Source of the DNA: Ornithodoros turicata
Lineage: Eukaryota; Arthropoda; Arachnida; Ixodida; Argasidae
DNA length: 64,000 nt
Assembly: GCF_037126465.1 (NCBI RefSeq)
Contig: NC_088206.1
Span: 34,292,573-34,356,572, forward strand
Direction: 5' to 3'
Shown: piece after piece, positions 42,505 through 55,114 of the stretch
How positions within the stretch are numbered: the stretch's first letter is position 1
Layout of the letters: each line of letters starts with the position of its first letter
Position numbers and translations under genes: made by a program
The notes under the pieces: generated by a model
Database searches by the model: none
Seen by the model: only the letters and a program-made list of their open reading frames with translations
What the model was told of the DNA's origin: nothing

Positions 42505-45165
42505 TACATATACGGTCAATAAATTGGGACTTGCTCCACAGCAATCTTTCCCGGAGTTCACAAAAGACACTGTTTGTGGATTTATGCCTTACATTTAATC
42601 TGTCGCATGTCGTTCCACATCCTACCCGAATAACTCATGCCACGCAGTCAGCCCTTGACTTGGTTTTAACCTCCCATCCTGAGCACATCACTTCTTTGCA
42701 TGTCACTGATGGTCTCAGTGACCACAAGGCCATTTTCTAAGATATCTCTTCAAGTAGTCCAAATGTTCGTAAATTCAACGATAAAACCATATACGACTTC
42801 GCTCTACTTCGCTCTACTACGCTAACTTCCAAGCCATCAACGAGGGTCTTGAAGCTCTGTATGAAAATTCATTTCATGGCACCTTGCCTCACTCCATTGA
42901 GGATAACTGGTCCCTCTTTCGTGACAACATAAACTACCTTACCGAGTACCACATTCCAAAGATAAGAGTGAAATCTTATGATCACAATCCTTGGTTCATG
43001 AAAAGCCTTAAAATCTTGCTAACCAAGAAAAAGCGTTTATTCAGGAAGGCAAACTGTCTTGGCGACGACGTATCATGGGCTAAATTTCACTACTGTGAAT
43101 GGGAATACAGGTGATCGATCAAGGAAGTGAAACATAAGTTCTTTACCATCGACCTCCCGTCTCTCTTGACGAATAAACCAAAATAATTTTGGAAAATTTT
43201 ATCTCCGCCAAAATCCCACCTTATCAGTCTGACACCCGCTGACAACGACTGCGCCAACGCTTTCGCTTCCTTGTTTTCATCCGTTTTCAACACCGATAAC
43301 GGGTACACCCAAACTCCATTATCGCTAATCGCCTCCTCACCTGTGGTCCCCATTCATATCAGCACTCATGGCATTTGTAAAATCATTGGGTCACTGAAGC
43401 TGTCGTCAAGTGCTGCTCCGGACTCTATCAACCCGAAGGTTCTATACAACACGAGATCTATTTCCAGCAAGATTCTATGTTGCATATTTACTCAGTCACT
43501 CCAAGATTCTGCTTTACCGCAGGACTGGAAGACTGCGAAGATTGTCCCTATTCATAAATCAGGCAGCTGCCACATCGTTAATAACTACCGCCCCATTTCA
43601 CTCACTTCTATAGTATGTAAAATTCTTGAACACATACTCCAACGTAGTTAAGTACCTTGAAGAAAAATGCTTCTTCTATCCCTTGCAGCACGGGTTTCGA
43701 AAGCTCTTTTCGTGTGAAACTCAAGTAGCCAGTTTTGTTAACGACATCTTTCTCCACGCGGACAATAATCATCAGACTGACGCCGCTTTCTTAGACTTTC
43801 GCAAGGCCTTCGATATGGTGCCGCACTCTAAGCTTCTATACAAACTCTACCTGCTTAACCTCGACCAGTATGTCGTCCATTGGATAGCTCAATTTCTGAC
43901 TAATCGTACGTTATTTGTTATTTGCAACAACCACCTATCCCCAAATGTACCTGTGCTTTCTGGTGTCGCCCAGGGTTCAGTCCTCGGCCCTCTCCTTTTC
44001 CTTATCTGTATAAATGACCTTCCTTCAGGCATATCTTCCACGATTCGTCTCTTTGCTGACGACTGTGTAGTGTACAGGCAAGTCCTCTCTCCTTCTGACC
44101 AACTAACCTTACAAAGCGACCTTTCACTAATCCGGCGTTGGTGCAATGAGTGGCAAATGCCTCTGAACATTGCAAAGTGTCGCATTTTGTCATTTTCTCG
44201 AAGACGGGTCTCCTGTCTTCCTCCCTTCCCCTACACTCTAAGTGATATCACATTAACCCGAGCAGATTCTTACAAATATCTTGGAATCCACCTTTCCTCC
44301 AACCTAACTTGGAACGAGCACATCAACCACATAATAACTAACGCTTCTCGCTCCCTAGGCTTTGTTAGACGCACCCTCAGGTTGGCGGCCTCCATCTTAA
44401 GCTCCTAACCTTTACGGCTCTTGTACGAAGCAAGCTGGAATATGCATCACCTATTTGGGACTCTCCCCAAAAGTATCTCTGCGACGCCATAGAAGCCATC
44501 CAGAATCGGGCTGCCCGTTTCATTTCCAACGACTACTAATTCGATACCTCTGTAACCGCATTAAAATCAAATCTTAATCTCGACTCACTCGAACATCGTC
44601 GCCGTCTTGCCAAGTTAGCCCTTTTCCATAGGTTCTTTTTCATCTTGCCACCGCACCAATCGCTCATCACCCGCCCGAGTGTCATTTTTCCTCGCATCGA
44701 CCACACTAAGGTCACACGCTTTCATTGTAATACCAATGCATTATCCAGATCATTCTTTCGTTCAACTGCCATCGAATGGAACAACCTCCCATCACCTCTC
44801 ACAACTACTATCGAGCATACAGTATTTTGTAACACCCTCTCCCGTTCACTCCACCCACAAGACCACCACGTTTGTATGTCAGTTGCTATGAAATTTTTCT
44901 CCTCCCCCTTATCATATTTGTTAATTATCTGTACTTATGTGAACGAACCCCCTGTTTCACGCTTTAATACTTGTTTTCATATAAGTTTGTACTGTCGTCG
45001 TTTCTTTATTTTCCTGTTTACTTACTGCTAATTGTGTTGTTCTTTTTTGCTTGCTTGTTTGTTTCTATCAAGTTGCTGTAAATGTATCTTACGCTCCAGT
45101 TCCCACCCCACATGTAATATCCTCCGGACCCTTGGGGTTCTCGAAATAAATAAATAAATAAATAT
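42505..45165 (+). pseudogene. CR1/L2/Jockey-like LINE, decayed ORF2
   Basis: A 5'-truncated ORF2 in several frames. 42,531-42,740: endonuclease C-terminal part ending LSDHKAIF. 42,884-43,114: linker. 43,271-44,408: reverse transcriptase with NNYRPISLTSIVCKILEHIL, FLDFRKAFDMVPH, GVAQGSVLGPLLFLI and catalytic LFADDCVVY. After 44,408: C-terminal region with LEYASPIWDSP, IQNRAARFI and FFRSTAIEWNNLPS. No RNase H follows, which favours CR1/L2/Jockey over I. Breaks are a stop at 42,738, a stop near 43,112, a shift near 43,640, a shift near 44,405 and a stop near 44,538. It ends in a (TAAA)n tail at 45,147-45,165. Confidence 0.88.
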
Positions 45166-48100
45166 GAATGTTATACTAGTGCGTGCAAGTAGCGTCTGAT
45201 GTAGGTCCAGAGTCTCGTCATGATACAGTGAGGAATACTGCGACACACTTGATTGAAAGCATTGCTGCGAGTTAGCTTGTTTCCCGACTGATTGTGCGTT
45301 GAATTCAACTTCCATTTTTGTGAAACAACTTCAATATAATGCAGTCGTAGAGAGATAGTTTCCTTGGTTTTGTGGCATATTGCGCTTACTTCATCTGCTT
45401 TCTCTTGGGCCCCATTTGGGCTATCGCGGCCTCAATGGGGGTCCTGACACATGGTTTGGGAAACACTGAGGCATACTGTATATTGTTACATGTGAACTGT
45501 TCTAGTGTAGTGAAGCCAGCTTCACTGTTGTATTGTTTCTTCGCATGGTTACTTCTTCAACGTTACTTGAATGAGGAATGTGGTGAATGAGGAAATATAT
45601 GCCTTGCATGTTCTGGATGTTCTTTAATTGCTGACCCCTGCTGTTGGGCTAAAATCCAGCAACTACACAAAAAGATTAACAAATGCAGAACAGGAGACAG
45701 AAACACGGACACAATGACATGATTGAGATCATGATATGCTGTCAATTTTTTTCTGTGTCTCTGGTTCTACATCTTATGAACATGTGCCACTTCGCCAGCA
45801 CCCTTTCCCTCTAGCTACGAAGAGAGCCTCTCAGTAATAAAAACGCAGGTTGTCAAATGCACATAAACAGTGCTTACATTTTTTGGGGTCTTCGCTCATC
45901 TAATGTTTATGGCAGAAAATGCTCCTCTAGTTCACAATGCATACTCAATATGAGTGTGCTCCACAGCCACAAACTACATTGTAAATTAGCACTGCAGTAT
46001 GTTTATCGGCACACATGAAATTACCCTTCATAAGTGCATCATGCAAGCTCATTGATTCTGATGCTAATTGCTCATGAAATAACATGGGGTGGGGTGAAAG
46101 ACACTGGAATCACATGTTGCGTCACAAGCAGTGATTTTTCACTGAAGCCTGCAACTCAACGATCTAATTCACATCTTGATTGCAGAAAAAGTAAGCACAT
46201 GTTTGTTATTACTTGTTATACAGTTAGTTGAAACTTGTTAATGTGATGACGGTCATTCTCGTTGATTTTGGCAATGAAACCATTTTAGCATAAAAAACAC
46301 CTGTCAAGGTGTAAGCTATGAAACGTAGTAAATTGAGTGAGGCATTTTAAATTGCCTTTTTTCCTTTATATTTTCAATGCTGGCATATATCAGCCTGTGT
46401 AACTGTCAAACCAAACCAAAACCAGCCAGAGATGTAGCTTGACTCTCTTAAATATCACTGAAAAAAATTTTGCGCATTTTTTAGACGATGCGTATATCGA
46501 ATGTAAATCACCATTTCGTTTTCTTGAACAATGGGGGCACATTAAACTGTGCCGAAATATGAAGTTGTCCCTTACGAGCCTCCTTCTGACATCTACATAT
46601 ACATCATTTGTGCGCTTTCCTTGCCTGGTGTTAGAGGGGAAGCACGCGTCTGCCATCCCAAAGGGTATGTAGAACGAGAATAAATCTGGTGACGTGGTGA
46701 GAACTCAAGAACGGAGCCCATTTGGGGTCAAGTTTACAATAAATTTCTGCCAAATTGGCATTCTTGAAGGAGCCCCAGATTATTTATGCTTGTAACTGAT
46801 TGCTTGTGATTAGCTTCACATAAAAATATCAAGCTGATCTATATTCATTGTTTAACCATGTGTTTGAGAATATCAAGCACTTGCAAAAATTTACTTTTTT
46901 TTTCACATAGTATATTCACATATAGGTCGTCTAAAAGAAATCTTCCCTTATTTGTATACCTAGTCCTCTCCTGCAACATATTGAATATCTACAGGTTTAT
47001 TTTTCTTTAAAAAAAAAATTGTCACCATAATGTGCTGCAGCTTGTTCGTCAGTTGAGGCCATCTAGGAAACAAAAAAATAAAAGATGCCTTTGTGGCTTT
47101 CTCCTGCCAAAATCGACACTCTGCTTTTCCATTTCGAGAACCTATGTTCTTATGCAAGAAAAATGTTTCGTCAGCTCATTCATATCCCACCTGTATGACG
47201 CTATAGCACACTTTGAACAAATTTTACATTCAACTATTCTGCCCAGTTCTACAGATTAGTTGCAGTCCCTGCTTCACAACAGCTTTGTCAACATTTATGA
47301 TTGTTTTCACATATCTGAAGTCATCTGGAAAGTGAACAATTCTCATCATTTCAAGGGCATACCCTCTCCTATAGCATGTTCAGAATCTGCTGGCATGTGT
47401 TTTCTGTAGATCTTATAGCATCAGCTGACCATATTGGCTCAGATCATGTCAGAATGTGACGTAACAGCTTTTGGAAACAATTTATTATGATCTCGTGTGC
47501 CCTTCAACCACAACAGAAAAAAAGCCCACAGCCTTTCTTTCAGTAGAAATATGTGTTTTTGCTGCATTAACAGAAGGTGGCTCAAATTAATTGTACCTCA
47601 TTGTGGCCTGGGTGGAGCATGCCTCACTGTGCTTTATGTCCAGTAATTTCTTCTCCAACCGTATCTCATTGGCAGTGAGCCACAATGTATGCAGTCTTCA
47701 AGCTTTCTTTCACCTGGAAGAACAGCTTACAGCTCTGCAGGCATCAGAATATCTGCACACAATAGGGGGCTGCAATCTAGCCCTATATGTGCCAACGTTT
47801 TAAATGGTACTGCAAACACAGTCATAGTACCCTTTATCACGGCACAAAACAATTATGTCAAAGTCATGCTTGTGGAGGCAAAGCCAGGCTTGCCAAAGCC
47901 GAAGAGGCAAAGTGATGCTTATGGAGGGTTTTATTATGCCCTGCTGCTCAGTGTACGGCTTCTGTTTTTAGCTGGAACAAACCAATAAAAAATTCTGAGG
48001 AAAGAAATATGCCACCTTCAGTTTCCATCGACCAAGCAAACTAAGTCAATAATGGTGGTTGTTATTCACTCTGCTATGTGATTGTGTTCATGTTAATTCA

Positions 48101-48850
48101 CCTGTTTGGTACTGTGGTACCAGCTAGCTTCCTTGTAGTGTAACATATATGTGACTGCATGGGGGACAAAGAGGAGGAATTAGCTAGTCTGGCATAGGAG
48201 CTCTCACACTGGCATAACTGGTCAAAAAGAAAATGTGGGCCATACATCACATAAAACACAAATACCAGTATATTTTCAGCAATCACTGGTTAATTTCTAG
48301 TAGGTGCGGTGCATGTAGCGTGTCCATGGACTGATTTTTTTATTCTTAGAGAAATCATATTTTTGCAGTTATAAGGAATGACAACATGTTCTACATCCGA
48401 AGTGGATGTACTAATTAGGTCTCGTTTAATTATTGGAAATAGAATGTTGGTACAAATGCAACGTCGGTTTCCCTATGTGCCTCTGTAGTTTTCAAAAGCA
48501 CGCTCGTGACCATTTAGCGTGAGCCCACAGAACCAGTTACCGCCCCTGGACAGCCGACAAGGGTCCGAGCATCCGCAGCCTAAAGTGAACATCCATTGAA
48601 CGCCTCCTGGACGCGTTAGTTGGGATGCTCCAATGAGTATACAGCAGCAGACGTCCCACATATATCACCCTGTGGACACCGTGCGCACCCCATCCGCACT
48701 GTGTCCACAAAGAGCCGTTTGAGCACTCCTTTTCGCTCTTGACCCTCCGCCTCCTTCTTCTCTCCCGCTCTGTCGCCTGACTGCGTCGCCGCCAAAGGAG
48801 AAATCTGCGCAGAAGGCTTGTTTTTTCGCAATGCGCAAAAGAGAGAGTCA
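45166..48850. other. unassigned AT-rich DNA
   Basis: About 3.7 kb in which I found no terminal repeats, RNA genes or protein motifs. It is one of the few stretches without visible repeats and could be intronic or intergenic. Confidence 0.35.
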
Positions 48851-48918
48851 CGTGATGCCATAGCCCGTTACTCCGTTGTGCGGAAGATTTCAAACGCCGC
48901 TGGAGAGGCTGGAGAAAC
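48851..48918 (+). promoter_or_regulatory. candidate housekeeping promoter
   Basis: Within a GC-richer zone, CACGTGAT (E-box, 48,850), TGTGCGGAAG (ETS-like, about 48,878) and AAACATGGCGGC (YY1-like, overlapping an ATG at 48,919) occur close together. This arrangement is common at TATA-less start sites. Inference from motifs only. Confidence 0.3.
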
Positions 48919-49300
48919 ATGGCGGCGTCAGCAAAGACTTGGAGTAATACGGTAATTGTCAACGCGAACAGCACCAATAAAGCTTGATTTTTGCGAAGAG
49001 TTAGGTGCATATGCCTTGTAGGCAACGGATTCTCCGTCGGGGGCCACTACCTATGACCGAAATACAGGTAAACGGCCGTGGTGCCTTTGTTTGTAAGCGC
49101 TCGCGTTTTAGACTCCTTTGTTCTTCAAGTCGCTGTAGCCCACTGGCTAGTGAAAAAAAATGCCATCGATCCTGGCTGAGCTTGTAATATAGGCATATTA
49201 GCACGTGTGTGCTACTTTTATTTTCTTGTCCACTCACTGTGTTCTTGATGTTCTTTCAGGCATAAACGGCTATACCGCTCAGCATCGGCCATTCATTGCT
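48919..49300 (+). CDS. candidate 5' coding exons, product unknown
   Basis: ATG in strong context (AAACATGG) opens MAASAKTWSNT, ending at donor GTAATT (48,952). An acceptor TTGTAG before 49,022 would add ATDSPSGATTYDRNT up to donor CAG/GTAAAC (49,068). TTCTTTCAG before 49,260 would add GINGYTAQHRP. All three pieces join in phase, but the first intron would be only 70 bp and no later exons or family match were found. The chain could be chance. The minus-strand frame at 48,537-49,025 is arginine-rich low-complexity and looks spurious. Confidence 0.22.
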
Positions 49301-49749
49301 GTATGCGTTTCAGCGTCTCCCAGAGAGTGTGGGATGTTTTCTCTATGAGCAGTCTTGAAATTACTTACTGTCTTATGCGTTACAGGTAAGAATGCTAGGT
49401 AAACGGTAAGTATGGCCAAACGCTGGTATCCGTATGTGCCATAGGCAGAGACCGATGATGCCTGTATTATGTCTGTCGTTTTTATCGGTGTGCCTCGGCG
49501 GCAGAACTTGGCCAGTGAATTCCAGAGGCCAGAAGACACAGAAAGGAACAATATAAAGAGACTGGTAGCCATTCATAAGACGTGAGGGAGCGTGAGGATA
49601 CAGTTGCGTCGATTCCATACAAGATGCCATCTAGTTATGCTTATTTTTCTTGTTTACATAACTTGGCGATATTGTGATCACGATCTGTATGAACGGGAAT
49701 GATCTGGATATAGCACCTTGTCACGTTCTTTCATTATTTGTACTGCTCA
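49301..49749. other. unassigned DNA
   Basis: No feature supported up to the LINE 3' end. Confidence 0.3.
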
Positions 49750-52700
49750 TGTGAGGGCAGAGAGAGAGAAATACATGATGACGATGATATGGGGATGACT
49801 TCCGCTCATTGAGCAGAATGCTACCCCATTGCTATTGGGGGAAAATGAGAGGATGGTGATGAGGATGATGCTGACGACGCTGACAGGGTTTTAGAGAGAG
49901 TCGATCAGGTCGGTAGTTTGCAGGAATTTGATGAAGGGTCGTAAGACGGACATCTGATTTCGTGTGTCCCATGGTCCCAAAATGAGTCTGAGGTCAAGGG
50001 GTCGGCTGTCAATCCGCACAAGGTCGTTTGCCAACAAGTGACGCTCCCTCCTATAAGTGGCACATGCGATGATCACATGGTCCGCGGTCGCTGGCACACC
50101 ACACTCCGGGCACAAGGGACTACTGGTACACCCTATCTGGTAACGGTAGTACGGCGAAAAGGCAACATTCAGCCTTAAGCGATGTAGGAGGGACTTAATG
50201 ACGCGCGGTAGAGATGTCGGTAAGCGACACGAGAATGTTGGGTCTACAATACCCAGTATGGTACTGGCCGGGACATCCCGACGCCATTGTTCGACGGATG
50301 AGGAGGCAGCCCAGTCACGAAGAATGGACCGTCTGTCCCCCCTTGGGAGAACAATCGGGACACACTTGCCCTGGTGGTGAGCGGCCGCTGCGGCAGCGTC
50401 GGCAACGTGATTGCCAGAGATTCCGCAATGACCCGGAATCCATTGAAAAGCGATGGTGTGGCCGTGGGCAGTTATGGACTTCAGTAGGCGTAGAATGTTT
50501 ATCACAAGTGTGGCCAGTGAGCCGCGGAGACCTGAGGTTTTCAGGCATCGAAGGGCTGACTTGGAGTCCGTACAGACTACCCATCGCCGTGGATCGCAGG
50601 TGGCCGCATATTGTAAGAACAGCAGGATTCCGTACAGCTCGGCTGAGGTCGAAGAGGTGCGATGGGACAACCGGCAACCCCGGGTGAGCGGTATCGAGGG
50701 TACCACAAAAGATGGGGATGACGAAGTTTTCGTTGAGGAGCCATCCGTGAAGACCGTGCAGAACCCATCACATGCGGTGCCGATGAAATCCATAGTCAGT
50801 TGCTGTAGTACGAGGTCGGGGTAGCTCCTTTTGTTGTCCGTGATCCCTGGGACAGAGGCGGTGACGCTTGGCGACGGAAGTGTCCACGAGGCCGTGCTTT
50901 CAGCGGCGGGTCTGATCACGAATTTCGGAACGCGGGATTTGAATGACATTATACATCCGTGGATCGGCGTGCTGCGCCTTGCCCGAAGTTTCCGGATGAG
51001 CGGGTGGTGGCGATGGTGTGCAATCAGGCGGAGATACTGGCGCACAGTTTCTGTGTTTCGGAGAACTTCAAAAGGGGTGTCGCGGGCTTCCGCAACCACT
51101 AGCCTTGTCTCGGCCCCGCGGGGGACACCGAGGCAAACCCGTAGGCTCCGTGCCAGCATAGCGCGGATCCTCTGTGCTAAGGTGCTGGGGAGATTGTGAA
51201 GCACAGGCAGACTGTAGGCGACTGTGGCACGAATCAAGGCGTTATGCAGCATCAGGAGGTCCTTCTCATCGCGTCCCCACCTCATTCCAGCGAAGTGACG
51301 GATGACAGCGGTCCAGCGCTGAACTTTCTTCTCCATGCCATCGATGTGACGTTTCCAAGAGAGGCTAGTGGTTAGAGTTACGCCGAGGAATTTGTGGTGC
51401 TGGACATTTATAAGTGGCCTGTCCCCAATGTGCAGACGGCATCGTTGCATGGATTTGCGGGAGAAGGCGAGTGCCGCACTTTTCTCCGCTGATATTTCCA
51501 TCCCTGCTCGGAGCAGGTAAGTGTGAATGTCGTCCAATTTAGCCTGGAGGCGTTGTCGAATGGCAGGGCGAGATGTACCAGTTGACCAGATGCATATGTC
51601 GTCGGCGTAAAGGGACAAGTTGACCTTCCTTCGAATGCAACTCTTAATGCCCGCCATTACAACATTAAATTAGAGCGGGCTCAGGACGCTTCCTTGTGGG
51701 ACACCCTGAGGGACCGGGAACAAGTCGGTGTCGCCTTGTGATGAGCGGACGAAGACGGACCGTTGTTGGAGAAAGTCCTGAAGCCAACATAGTGTACGAT
51801 GCGAGAGACCAGCTTGGTACAGATCATGCAAGATGGATACGTGACTGACCGTGTCATACGCCCTTTTGACATCAAGAAAAACGGTGACGGAAATCTTCCT
51901 GCGCTGTTTACCAACTTGCACAGCTGTGACGAGATCAACTACAGAGTTCATTGAGTTACGGTAACGGCGAAAGCCGCTCTGCTCCTGGGGAAAGAATCCA
52001 TGGCTCTCAAGCCACCACTCAAGCCTCCGTAGGACCATTCGTTCCATGACTTTGCCCAAACAACTAGTGAGGGTGACTGGGCGAAATGAAGACAGCTGAG
52101 ACGGGTGCTTTCCTGGTTTCAAGAGCGGCACCACCTGACCTACTTTCCACTCCAAAGGGACCTGTCCGCTTCTCCACGAATGGTTGTACATGGCTAACAC
52201 AGCCTTGAGGAACAGAGTATCGAAGTTCCTAATAGCAGCGTAGGTGATACCGTCCGGGCCAGGAGATGACTTTCTACTCGAAGATGATATCGCCGTGAGG
52301 AGTTCCTCCATGGTGAAATCCATGTCGAGAGGGGGTATTGATGGCATAATCACCTGTTCAAGGGTAGACTTCAAGCAAACTGTGCCTGCCCGGTACTCAG
52401 CACAACGACACACGTGCGCAGCTCTCGTAATGAGACGACAAAATTCCGAGGCAACCAGCTTCTCCGACGAGGACGTGGATAGGGCCAAGGACCCTAAAGG
52501 ATTTCTAACTGGATGAGTTTCCTTCAGGCTACGTGCAATTCTCCAGGTCCGGGCAGGGCTTGCAAATGGGGACAGTGTCATGCAAAATTGGCGCCAACGC
52601 TGACGGTCAATGTCCCGGAGTGCCTTCTGTACCTGTTTGCTGGCGCGTCGTGCTTCCTGGATGTCATGAATGTCGCCAGTCCGCCTAGCTTTGCGCTCTG

Positions 52701-53045
52701 CACGTCGCCGGAGAGCTCGGAGCTGTTCCACCCGGGGGTTAGTGCCTAAGTGACCAGGGATCAAGCGGACTGACTTGGTAGAGAGCGCCAAAGAGCGAAC
52801 AATCAGCTTTTCGACATCGTTTACCGAACGCAGGGATTCAGTGTGTTCCGCACAGGCAGTCCGGAAAGCATGCCAGTCTGTTATCTTCACCATTCTGCAG
52901 CCAGATGCCGGGGGATAACGGTTATATGTTATGTAAGTGGGGATGTGATCGCTCCCCCTAGAATCTAGGTGAGGGCAGGCATGTAGCATAAATCTTGATT
53001 TTGTTAGAGGGTGCCTTTCCATCGGGATCGGGTTCACGCAGGCGC
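49750..53045 (-). mobile_element. I-type LINE, 5' truncated
   Basis: Minus-strand element. The 3' end (49,750-49,890) is a short UTR with repeated CATCATC/GACGATGAT triplets after the ORF2 stop. The 5' end is truncated inside the endonuclease near 53,045, where the Mutator/YqaJ gene fragment begins. Order endonuclease remnant, RT, RNase H places it in the I group (I/Loa/R1-type). Confidence 0.88.
49891..53045 (-). pseudogene. I-type LINE ORF2 (endonuclease end, RT, RNase H)
   Basis: About 1,050 codons broken by one stop. The start retains only the end of the endonuclease (DSRGSDHIP). RT motifs are SSRKSSPGPDGITY, SSFRPVTLTSCLGKVMERM, VFLDVKRAYDTVSH, PQGVPQGSVLSPL and, after the break, SLYADDICIW. 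RNase H follows with VFTDGSST, SAELYGIL, VVCTDSKSAL and GNHVADAAA, so the D-E-D-D set is present. A C-terminal CPECGVPATADHVIIAC cluster comes last. The stop is TAA at 51,670-51,672, where related proteins have Leu (SPLLFN), so one base change inactivates an otherwise continuous frame. It looks like one of the younger insertions here. Confidence 0.93.
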
Positions 53046-55114
53046 AAGAGCTAACAGCTCCCATTCCTTTCGCATAAGCTCTACCAGAAATGTGAGAACA
53101 AAGTTGGGGAAAACCTTCAATCAGCGACATTAGACTCTATGAAGAGAGCCGCGGCCGAAGAGGTTGAGCTTGCCAAACAACGGAAGGAGTGTCGCGATCC
53201 CGACGGCTTTTGGAACATCCCAGTCATTGTAGATGGAGGATGGAGCAAGCGATCTTTCGGCCATGGGTACAATGCGAATAGCGGGGTGGCTGTCATTGTC
53301 GGTCGTTACACGCGCAAGATTCTCTACATCGGAGTACGCAACAAGTTCTGCACAACTTGTCGACGCGCTGAGCCGGAGCATAAGGAGCCTCTACCCCACT
53401 CGTGTTCTTGCAACTGGAAATCGTCTTCAACGTCCGTGGAGCGAGACATTATTGTCCAGGGATTCAAAGAAAGTGAAGAAATGTGTGGCCTTAGGTACAC
53501 TACATTGATTGGAGACGAAGATAGCAGTGTTTTCGTTGTAGTCCAGGAACAGGTTCCTTACGGCCGTTCAGTGAGAAAGGTAGAATGCGTCAATCACATG
53601 GTAAAAAACTATACCAAATGGCTGTATAACCTAGCAACGGATACTAAAACATTCGCCACAGCTGAAGGCAAAGACGCCAGGAAGCTATTGTCTACTGCTA
53701 ACATCAACGCCCTAAAAGGTCTTGCCAGATCCACAATAAGACGGCACAAGAGAACACTGCAGTATCGCCTGCTGCGGTCACTAGCCTGCGCCATCAACTG
53801 AAGAACGGCCCATACCACGTATTTGGTATCCACAGCGGCTGTCCAAGCGAGCACTGCTCCGTCAAGAGAGGCGATATGGAACTTGAAAGCAGAACGGAAA
53901 AGGGCAATCTTCTTCTGAGATCCAACATGATGACTGAAATCCAGAAAGCAGTAGACGTATTCGCAGACAGATCCGATATGCTGCTCCTCGACGCAACAAG
54001 TAATGCCGCTGAAACCTACATGAGCATGGTGGCGCGTACAGTCGATGGCAAACGCGCTGACTATGCAAAGGGTAAAAGTTACGGTAACAGATGTCGCTTC
54101 GCAGCACTTGCATACAACATGAGAGGTGCAAGATGGCACGACTTCTATCTGTGCAAGTTCGTCGCGAAAAGCCCATCGTTCGCTCTGAAGAAACTAGTAA
54201 CATCAAGACAAAAGCGCAACGAACGAAAATGCAAAAGAGCGTTGCGGTTCGACAGGGCTCCAATATCGAGAACACCCAAATTCGCAAGCACCGTTGGAGA
54301 CAAGGACTATGGAGGACAATCTCAAAAGCCAGATCTGGACAGGACAATTTTTATTGAGAAAGCCAAAGACTTTGTGCGTGGCATACAGATGACCAGCCAG
54401 GAAGCTGACAGTCTGCAGAAGTCTACACTAGAACAGAACAAGTCTGATCTATGGCACTCACAAAGAAAGATGAGGAGACCATCAACCTAAATACATAGTA
54501 TATGTCGCCTACATAGAAAAACATTCAAGCACTATTCTTTAGTGAAGGCCATAATGTATCCCAAGTCGTTCCGCAGCAAAGATTGTCAGTACGGCATCGA
54601 CCACGAGGAAGACACAGCATCAGTATTCCAAGCCAGATACCCGAACGTTGAAGTGAAAAAATGAGGCCTTTTCGTCGACCCTGATATACCTTACGTATGC
54701 ACCACTCCTGACCGCCTTATTGACAACGACGGAATCCTCGAAATAAAATCCCCTGCAACAGCACAGAATTACATGACCATCGCAGAAACCGCTCCCAACC
54801 ATTCCATCGGCGTAAAAATATCGAAAGACGGCAGCTTATATCTCCCAGAATCACACAAGTACTTCTATCAAATACACGCTCAGCTAAACATTGCGAAGAG
54901 GAGCTACTGCAAACTCGCAGTGTGGTCGCCGACGAACCTGCAAGTTGTAGCCATCGAGAGGAACCTTGCGTTCTGGCAAAAAATATTGCCTAACATTAAG
55001 AACTTTTATGTAGGATATATGATTCCTGAGCTAGTTGATCCACGAGTCACGAGACACATGGAACTACGGGGTAAAGCAGTGAACATAAGCGAACTGGACG
55101 AACTTCCTATCTGA
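53046..55114 (+). pseudogene. Mutator-like transposase / YqaJ nuclease gene, broken
   Basis: The frame is open from about 53,056 (FLSHKLYQKCENKVGENL), upstream of the first Met at 53,139. The transposase part has VIVDGGWSKRSFGHGYNANS, LGVRNKFCTTC-type cysteines (IGVRNKFCTTC), LIGDEDSSVF and VKKVEC-like VRKVECVNHMVKNY. After a one-base shift near 53,800 it continues GIHSGCPSEHCSVK, TSNAAETYMSMVARTVDGKR and LWHSQRKMR. The last third is a YqaJ-type nuclease with CTTPDRLI and GILEIKSP (the D...ExK pair of PD-(D/E)XK enzymes), ending DELPI. In-frame stops lie at 54,488-54,490 and near 54,662. This fusion is frequent in tick genomes (from memory). No terminal repeats remain, as LINEs abut both ends. 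Confidence 0.82.

Noticed and set aside
48537..49025. 162-codon minus-strand ORF
   Set aside because: Arginine-rich low-complexity translation of a GC-rich promoter-like region, with no recognisable domain.
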